DNA from: an uncultured Acidimicrobiaceae bacterium
Lineage (GTDB): Bacteria > Actinomycetota > Acidimicrobiia > Acidimicrobiales > RAAP-2
Reading direction: 5' to 3'
Assembly: GCA_903873395.1 (NCBI GenBank)
Contig: CAIQOJ010000093.1
Location: 1-49,375 of the forward strand
Length of the DNA: 49,375 bases
Shown: positions 44,186 through 49,375 of the stretch, one piece after another
Position numbering within the stretch: the first letter of the stretch is position 1
Layout of the letters: every line of letters begins with the position of its first letter
The notes under the pieces: model-generated
Told to the model about the DNA's origin: nothing
Seen by the model: the letters and a program-made list of their open reading frames with translations, nothing else
The model's database searches: none
Translations under genes and position numbers: made by a program

Positions 44186-45235
44186 TCAGGCGACGGTGAC
44201 AGATCCATCCAGGTAGACGTCCTGAATTGCATGGATCAGCGCCGCACCCTCATCGGTCGGCCGCTGGAAGGCCTTGCGGCCAACGATCAGTCCGGCTCCA
44301 CCCGCCCGCTTGTTGATCACTGCGGTCCGCACGGCTTGGGCCAGGTCGTCGGCACCCTTGGACTCGCCACCCGAGTTGATGAGCGGGATACGCCCGCCGT
44401 AGCAGTTGACGACCTGCCAGCGGGCAAGATCGATCGGATGGTCAGTGGTGAGTTCGCTATAGACCAGCGGATCGGTCTTGCCGAAACCAAGAGCTTTGTA
44501 GCCCCCGTTGTTCTCCGGCTGCTTCTGCTTGATGATGTCTGCCTCGATCGTCACGCCCAGATGATTGGCCTGACCGGTAAGGTCTGCCGACACGTGGTAA
44601 TCGGTGCCATCGTGCTTGAACGCAGAGTTGCGCAGGTAGCACCACAGGACGGTGAACATCCCGAGACGGTGAGCCTCGGCAAAAGCCTGGGACACCTCGA
44701 TGATCTGGCGATCTGCACCCTCGGAGCCGAAGTAGATCGTGGCCCCGACGCCCACCGCACCGAGATCGGCAGCTTGGCGCACCTCAGAGAACATCACCTG
44801 GTCATAGGTGTTGGGGTAGTTCAGGAAGTTGTTGTGGTTGAGCTTGACGATGAAGGGCATCCGGTGCACGTAGCGCCGTGACACGATGCCCAGGCCGCCC
44901 AGCGTCGTGGCGATGGCATTGCAGTCAGCGGCGATGGCCAGGTCGCACAGCTTGGCCGGGTCGAAGTAGGCAGGCACCTTGGCGAAGCTTGCCGCAGCCG
45001 AGTGCTCGATGCCCTGGTCGACGGGAAGGATGGAGACGAAGCCCGTTCCCGCCAGGCGTCCCGTGTTGTAGAGCAAGCCCAAGTTGCGCAGGACGGTTGG
45101 TGAACGGTCCGAGTCCCGGAACACGTCATCGATGACGTCAGGGCCGGGAAGGGTGAGCAGGTCGGACGGGAAAGCGGTGGCGGTGTGATTGAGCAGTGAA
45201 TCGGCTTCGTCACCCAGCAACTGTTCGAGGTTCAT
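44186..45235 (-). CDS. fbaB: Fructose-bisphosphate aldolase, class I (DhnA/FbaB type)
   Basis: 349 residues. It cleaves or forms fructose 1,6-bisphosphate through a Schiff base, without metal. Recognised are [42 protein letters not shown], the [22 protein letters not shown] insertion seen in long DhnA enzymes, and [17 protein letters not shown] with the phosphate site [14 protein letters not shown]. It is the metal-independent form that bacteria and archaea use in gluconeogenesis or glycolysis. Its near-leaderless promoter overlaps the stop codon of the upstream gene. Confidence 0.94.
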   Translation of the reverse strand: MNLEQLLGDEADSLLNHTATAFPSDLLTLPGPDVIDDVFRDSDRSPTVLRNLGLLYNTGRLAGTGFVSILPVDQGIEHSAAASFAKVPAYFDPAKLCDLAIAADCNAIATTLGGLGIVSRRYVHRMPFIVKLNHNNFLNYPNTYDQVMFSEVRQAADLGAVGVGATIYFGSEGADRQIIEVSQAFAEAHRLGMFTVLWCYLRNSAFKHDGTDYHVSADLTGQANHLGVTIEADIIKQKQPENNGGYKALGFGKTDPLVYSELTTDHPIDLARWQVVNCYGGRIPLINSGGESKGADDLAQAVRTAVINKRAGGAGLIVGRKAFQRPTDEGAALIHAIQDVYLDGSVTVA

Positions 45236-45243
45236 GCCTCAAG

Positions 45244-45249
45244 ACACTA
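45244..45249 (-). promoter_or_regulatory. -10 element for fbaB, overlapping the upstream stop codon
   Basis: TAGTGT on the minus strand, 8 nt before the ATG at 45235. Its first three bases are the TAG stop of the preceding TPR gene. Confidence 0.55.
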
Positions 45250-46647
45250 TCGGCCAGATCGGTGGCTCTTCGATGTTCGGCGGGGTGCAGTTCCGAGTGC
45301 ATCTAGGCGCGCCTCGACGTCGTAGGCGTCGGGATCGACCGAAGCCACTCGCTCGAAGAGCTCTCGCGCCCGAGCCAGATCCCCGGAACGCTCCATGAGA
45401 TCACCCAACACATACCACTGCCGCTGGTGTCGTTCGGAAGGATTGCGCACCAGGCGGCCCGCCCCCGCATCGACCAGGAGTCGCACGGCACCGTCGAGAT
45501 CCCCGGAATCGGCTCGAGTTCCAGCCAGCACAAGGCGACCCTCAGACAGCACTTCGGGTTCAGGCGAACCTTTGCGGAGTTCGTCGAAGAGTGCTTCCAC
45601 CTTGGCTGGCCGACCAAGCGCTCGCTGGCAGTCCATCCGGACGGGGTGCTGGTCGACCGAACCGGTCAACAGTGCAAAGGACTCAAGGTTTCCCAGGGCC
45701 GCCTTCCAGTAGCCCTGGTGATACTGGCTCAGCCCCAACAGCTCTCGAGCCGACGGGGCATTGGGCACGACTTCGACAACCGACCGAAGGATGCGAGCGG
45801 CGTCACGATACCGCTCACGCCCGAAGGCGCCGATGCCTGCAGCCATGCGTTCGGAGACCCGCTCACGAAGGTGATTCCAATCTGGACCCGCCGCCGTAGC
45901 CAACTCGTCGGCGATGTCCGCCGGCAACTCGTCTGGCTCAGCCGGCCCACGGGTGGCAGCCGGTCGCGGCGACCGCTTCGGGGTCCGCTGGCGATCGTCC
46001 ACCCGCTCGAAGCGCTCGGGCACAAACTCGTCACTTCTGGTGCGCTTGCGCCTCTGCACGTCCGGTGAGTCCTCATCGGGACCATGCTCGGTACCATCGC
46101 GCACAGCCGCAGCCCCACGTCGGGCGACACTCCCCCATCCCTTACGGACCACGGGCCCGGAGCGGCCCCGTTGATCGGGCCCTGAGCGGCCCCGTTGATC
46201 GCCTGACCCACCTCGCCGGTCATCACGATCACCGGCACCGGTCCTACTTGCACCACCGCCGGTCCGGTTGCGCGATCCCGCCGAGTCATGACTCGATGAT
46301 CGCGGTGGTCCCGACCGAGGGCGATCGGATCGCCCATCTGGCCGTTCTGATCGACCATCTCCGCCCGAACCTCCGCGGGAATCGCGCGCTGGAGGCCGAC
46401 CGTCCCTGCTGGCCGATGGCCGTCCAGAACCACCGGTACGACCAGAGCCGCCTGCACGACCTGACCCTCCCGCGCTGCCCCCGGTACTCGCCCGACCAGA
46501 ACCACCTGTTCGGCTGGAACCGCCTGTTCGCCCAGGGGTACTTCCCGACGTCGTGGATCGACTTCCCCCTGACGCTGGCCGGCTACCCGACGAGCCGCCT
46601 CCAGAGGGACGCGGGCGCGGAGAACCAGAGGAGTTGCGATCTGCCAT
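45247..46647 (-). CDS. TPR protein with a Gly/Ser/Arg-rich disordered N terminus
   Basis: 466 residues. Roughly the first 170 are low-complexity Gly, Ser, Arg, Pro and Thr with many SGR/TGG/RGR elements, including a duplicated RGRSGPDQ. A basic/acidic mixed segment follows (to about 240), then a C-terminal helical region of tetratricopeptide-like repeats (about 255-455; GAFGRERYRDAARILRSVVEVVPN, LGLSQYHQGYWKAALGNLESF, LGDLMERSGDLARARELFERVASVDP). TPRs bind proteins; the RG-rich tail resembles nucleic-acid-binding disordered regions. The target is unknown. The ATG at 46647 is supported by a leaderless promoter. Confidence 0.85.
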   Translation of the reverse strand: MADRNSSGSPRPRPSGGGSSGSRPASGGSRSTTSGSTPGRTGGSSRTGGSGRASTGGSAGGSGRAGGSGRTGGSGRPSASRDGRPPARDSRGGSGGDGRSERPDGRSDRPRSGPPRSSSHDSAGSRNRTGGGASRTGAGDRDDRRGGSGDQRGRSGPDQRGRSGPVVRKGWGSVARRGAAAVRDGTEHGPDEDSPDVQRRKRTRSDEFVPERFERVDDRQRTPKRSPRPAATRGPAEPDELPADIADELATAAGPDWNHLRERVSERMAAGIGAFGRERYRDAARILRSVVEVVPNAPSARELLGLSQYHQGYWKAALGNLESFALLTGSVDQHPVRMDCQRALGRPAKVEALFDELRKGSPEPEVLSEGRLVLAGTRADSGDLDGAVRLLVDAGAGRLVRNPSERHQRQWYVLGDLMERSGDLARARELFERVASVDPDAYDVEARLDALGTAPRRTSKSHRSGR

Positions 46648-46653
46648 GCGCTC

Positions 46654-46659
46654 ACACTA
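46654..46659 (-). promoter_or_regulatory. -10 element for leaderless TPR-protein mRNA
   Basis: TAGTGT on the minus strand, 6 nt, then the ATG at 46647. Confidence 0.6.
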
Positions 46660-46833
46660 CCGCCCGAGCGGGCACATCTCCGATGTTCCGGCCCCAGAAC
46701 TGGGTAATCCCGCAACTTCACTGATCGGCTAGCCCATCAGACGACACCCACCGGGTTGGCAACCGTGCCTGGTAATCGTCCAGGTCACGGACATAAACGC
46801 ATGGTGGAACCCGAGAACGGCATGATCGACCCA

Positions 46834-46879
46834 CCGAGGGTTCGCCGTGCCACACGGGCGCTTCATCCGCCACCCTCGG
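46834..46879. repeat. Nested inverted repeat in the TPR/GNAT gap
   Basis: CCGAGGGT (46834-46841) pairs with ACCCTCGG (46872-46879). The loop contains a second small dyad, CCGTG-CCA-CACGG. It lies just downstream of the GNAT gene and could be part of its 3' end. The rest of 46660-46906 holds no gene I can support. Confidence 0.45.
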
Positions 46880-46906
46880 CCCATGGCCCCGCCGGCGGCG
46901 ATGTGC

Positions 46907-47521
46907 TCAGCGAGCGGGTCGCCACATGGGTGTGACCACAGGACCACCGCCGGGATAGGTGAACTCGCTCAAGGCCTCAAATCCAACGGCGGCGTATCGC
47001 ACGTTGTTCGCCGGATTCGACGATTCGAGATACGCCGGAAATCCCTCCTCGTCGATCAAGGAGAGATCGTGCCTCAGCTGTGCCATCCCGGCCCCCTTTC
47101 CCCGGTGCGCTGGATGCGTCCCCAAAAGACTCAAGTAGTAGTGGGGCTCGTCGCGAGGATGCACGGCATCGAACCGGTCCAGTAGCTCGAGGAAATGGGA
47201 CGCCGTCGGCCCCAGGAGGTCCTTAGCGAGCGATGCGACACGCTGCTCTTGTTCATCGCTCATCTCCGTACCGCCCGGAGGTATCCACACTGAAGTTGCC
47301 TCGCCTGAGCCGGTAAGCCAGACCCACGGATACCGCAGAGCCCCTTCGACGAATACTTCCCAGAATTGAGCGTGATGCGCAGTGCTCCCGTCCGACCGGG
47401 CCAAGGCCAGACTCCACAGAGGATCGCTGCCAAACGCGAGCGTGATGATCGAGGTCACCGTATGGCAATCAACTGGCGACGCTCGCCGGGTAGCAAACCC
47501 GATATCAAACTGGCCCTTCAT
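46907..47521 (-). CDS. GNAT-family N-acetyltransferase
   Basis: 204 residues. The acetyl-CoA site is in YYLSLLGTHPAHRGKGAGMAQL (about 130-150; the R-x-x-G-x-A/G motif reads HRGKGAG), preceded by the strand VWLTGSGEATSVWIPPGG and followed by the C-terminal NNVRYAAVGFEAL segment typical of the fold. The substrate is unknown. The ATG at 47521 is preferred over the in-frame GTG at 47539 because GGAGG lies 5 nt before it. Confidence 0.85.
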   Translation of the reverse strand: MKGQFDIGFATRRASPVDCHTVTSIITLAFGSDPLWSLALARSDGSTAHHAQFWEVFVEGALRYPWVWLTGSGEATSVWIPPGGTEMSDEQEQRVASLAKDLLGPTASHFLELLDRFDAVHPRDEPHYYLSLLGTHPAHRGKGAGMAQLRHDLSLIDEEGFPAYLESSNPANNVRYAAVGFEALSEFTYPGGGPVVTPMWRPAR

Positions 47522-47852
47522 CGGCACCTCCGGTCGCACGCCATCATGTCAATACCAACTGCCCCCCAGGGGCCCCAACGCAGCCCCTCCCGCCGGCCAG
47601 GGATGCAGGCCACCAGTCGCACGCTCCGTCCGCACCTACCCCTGGCATCAAGACGCCCCGCACACAGCCATCATCACAGAAACCTGTCAACGGACCGCTG
47701 CAGGGTGGACGACCACCGCCGCCGTGCAGCGAGCTTGCCAACTCATGGCAAACGCAGTCGTTGCCCATCCGCCTCCTGCATTCCAACGCCACCACGACTG
47801 CGTACTGCCCTACATGGCTCCCAGATAGGTGCCAGCCCGACAGATCCTTCTC
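47522..47852. other. Gene-free stretch between GNAT and DUF1059 genes
   Basis: Short open frames on both strands here are Cys/Gly/Pro- or His/Arg-rich and resemble no family. A run CCCCCCAGGGGCCCC (about 47561-47575) could fold locally. No tRNA or known RNA was recognised. Confidence 0.4.
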
Positions 47853-48041
47853 CTAGGCCTGAACCTCATCCTTCAGATTCTGTCGGACCCACGTCCGGAC
47901 TTCGTCGGTGTCCTCGTGGCCATGGAGAGCCACTGCGTGTTGCGTCGCCGCTAGCACCACCTCGTCCTCTTCTCCAGAGATCGTGATCGAGCAGCCGCTC
48001 TCGCTTGGAAAATCACGACAATCAGCAGTTTTACGTCCCAT
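47853..48041 (-). CDS. DUF1059 small protein
   Basis: 62 residues: TADCRDFPSESGCSITISGEEDEVVLAATQHAVALHGHED matches the DUF1059 plan, with C8, C17, H35, H40 and H42 as a likely metal-binding set. It resembles stand-alone cytosolic members; its function is unknown. GGGAGG lies 8 nt before the ATG at 48041. Confidence 0.85.
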   Translation of the reverse strand: MGRKTADCRDFPSESGCSITISGEEDEVVLAATQHAVALHGHEDTDEVRTWVRQNLKDEVQA

Positions 48042-48720
48042 ATGAGTTACCTCCCGTTAGGCGAACAACTTCAACACGAACATCTCGCCTCTTCGCAGTT
48101 CCAGACCACGTTGAGGAATCAGCCGGACTGAGGGAATCAGAGGCGATAGAGAAATCAGAGCCGATTGAAGAATTAAAGACGGGCGAGGAACCAGACAGGA
48201 CCGAAGGAGGATGGGCTGACTCTGCCCACCACGTACCATCCACAACCGAACGGTGATGAGAGCGGCCATGACCGAACTCGCCCATGAAGGCAGCGCCTAA
48301 CTGCGCATACGAGACTGGCCGATCGCCACCCCACGCCGATTCATGTGGCCGATCTCTCCGGAGTGTCCCGCTAGGCAACTCAATCGCCCACAACGGCATG
48401 CAGTCGCACGAACCGACGGACCCACCGGGTCGTGATGCCTTGAGATCCTTGGTTCTTACGAACGCCATTTTTGGATCACCGCCTACAACCCCTCATAGGC
48501 AGGGTAAACCTGATGGCCAAGGGAAACAAGGCGCGGGTACCACCTCATCGCCAAGCCTCCCACCAGACCCACCAAACCACCCACCCAGAGCTACCAGGCC
48601 TCCCACCCGGACCTACCCTGCCGCCACCATCGGGGGCGAACATCCCGCGGGTACGCCGGCTTCTTGGACCGCAGCCCCACAATCGTCAACCCATCGGTCT
48701 AGCAACCAGCAACTACGTGC
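48042..48720. other. Sparse region upstream of DUF1059, no supported gene
   Basis: About 680 bp with lower GC than its surroundings in its first 450 bp. Open frames at 48005-48256 (+) and 48031-48468 (-) overlap each other and the DUF1059 start and have no recognisable family. The second half is C/A-rich on the plus strand (CCACC, CCCACC runs). Confidence 0.4.
48117..48188. repeat. Degenerate 18-bp tandem repeat, four copies
   Basis: Units start AATCAGCCGG, AATCAGAGGC, AATCAGAGCC and AATTAAAGAC at 48117, 48135, 48153 and 48171. In one plus-strand frame they would give a worn hexapeptide repeat (ESAGLR, ESEAIE, KSEPIE, ELKTGE). Confidence 0.55.
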
Positions 48721-48721
48721 C

Positions 48722-48759
48722 AAAAAGCAAAGAAGCCCCTCGCAAAGCGAGGGGCTTCT
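48722..48759 (-). terminator. Rho-independent terminator of the rRNA operon
   Basis: AGAAGCCCCTCGC, loop AAA and GCGAGGGGCTTCT give a perfect 13-bp stem (48731-48759). On the minus strand it is followed by TTGCTTTTTGG, a U-tract. It lies directly downstream of 5S rRNA. Confidence 0.92.
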
Positions 48760-48770
48760 TCAGAGAAATC

Positions 48771-48884
48771 CCGGCGGCGTCCTACTCTCCCAGGGGGCTA
48801 CCCCCCAAGTACCATCGGCGCTGGCGGGCTTAACTGCCGTGTTCGGAATGGGAACGGGTGTCTCTCCGCCGCCATGGCCACCGG
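48771..48884 (-). rRNA. rrf: 5S ribosomal RNA
   Basis: The minus strand carries the conserved segments GGAGAGACACCCGTTCCCAT, CCGAACACGGCAGTTAAGCC and GGGAGAGTAGGACGCCGCCGG. The ends were set by helix I: CCGGTGGC at the 5' end pairs with GCCGCCGG at the 3' end, with one G-U pair. The mature ends may extend a base or two further. Confidence 0.95.
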
Positions 48885-48938
48885 AAACTGTGCGCCCTCG
48901 AGCCCAGCGATGCACCAAAAAGGCGCAGCGGGCCCGGT

Positions 48939-48957
48939 GTGGCCCCAATTGGGCCAC
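48939..48957. repeat. Inverted repeat in the 23S-5S spacer
   Basis: GTGGCCC-CAATT-GGGCCAC is a perfect 7-bp dyad in the roughly 105-nt spacer and may take part in rRNA processing. Confidence 0.5.
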
Positions 48958-48989
48958 CCTGAGCGTTCCATAGCGAGCACGAACGAGTT

Positions 48990-49375
<386 letters not shown>

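Noticed and set aside
48005-48256. 83-residue plus-strand frame with acidic repeats
   Set aside because: It overlaps the DUF1059 gene antisense and has no ribosome site or family; the repeats are reported as DNA only.
48031-48468. 145-residue minus-strand frame next to DUF1059
   Set aside because: It overlaps the DUF1059 start in another frame, its composition is not that of a folded protein, and no family is recognised.

Overview
The window is a chromosomal stretch of a high-GC actinobacterium. It carries the Pup-proteasome genes (pup, dop, arc), a one-polypeptide CofG-CofH F420 synthase (FbiC type), the actinobacterial gcvH / FHA (GarA-like) / FtsR-type MerR / bifunctional-nuclease gene order, a 2-oxoacid:ferredoxin oxidoreductase pair and a DhnA-type class I aldolase. 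Thr/Ser-rich spacers in exported proteins and very frequent leaderless-type promoters (TANNNT, 6-9 nt, then ATG/GTG) would fit a deep-branching lineage such as Acidimicrobiia. That placement is an inference; no species can be named from the sequence alone.

Layout. 1-3388 (minus): arc, dop and the first codons of pup. 3718-3954: a small divergent ferredoxin. 4007-5631 (minus): three small membrane or associated proteins and the tRNA m1A58 methyltransferase. 5815-6225: PaaI-like thioesterase, divergent from zwf (6379), followed by fbiC and a LOG-family gene (to 11421). 11437-14428 (minus): a small acidic protein, an acyl-CoA ligase and a two-helix K+ channel with RCK domains. 14637-15548: a membrane-anchored wall hydrolase (SLT-like plus NlpC/P60). 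15617-21740 (minus): gltB-gltD. 21933-25238: thiO-thiS-thiG-thiD. 25239-25767: a gene-free region with a 16-bp tandem repeat and an AT-rich patch of inverted repeats. 25768-26958: two membrane proteins. 26941-30611 (minus): S9 peptidase and a GT87-like glycosyltransferase. 30633-31727: acrylyl-CoA-reductase-like MDR protein, sharing a divergent promoter with the peptidase. 31813-35466 (minus): DUF4232 lipoprotein, bifunctional nuclease, FtsR-like regulator, zinc-ribbon FHA protein and gcvH. 35582-38786 (minus): GDP-mannose pyrophosphorylase / degenerate phosphomannomutase fusion and a CDP-alcohol phosphatidyltransferase. 38913-40960: SGNH-like exported protein and a lipoprotein of seven Cys-paired repeats. 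41038-43976 (minus): korA-korB. 44186-46647 (minus): class I aldolase and a TPR protein with a Gly/Ser/Arg-rich tail. 46907-48041 (minus): a GNAT and a DUF1059 protein among sparse DNA. 48722-49375 (minus): terminator, 5S rRNA and the 3' end of 23S rRNA.

How the genes fit together. Most are core metabolism: NADPH from zwf, F420 from fbiC, glutamate from gltBD, 2-oxoacid oxidation from korAB, thiazole/HMP steps of thiamine synthesis and envelope glycolipid precursors. The FHA protein belongs to a family that in mycobacteria and corynebacteria controls 2-oxoglutarate use, and gltBD and korAB lie in the same window. No mobile element, prophage, CRISPR array or tRNA was found. The most unusual signals are the catalytically degenerate mutase domain, the seven-repeat disulfide-type propeller candidate, the uniform leaderless promoter architecture with one overlapping bidirectional -10, and a scatter of short 15-24 bp tandem repeats in intergenic DNA and protein linkers.
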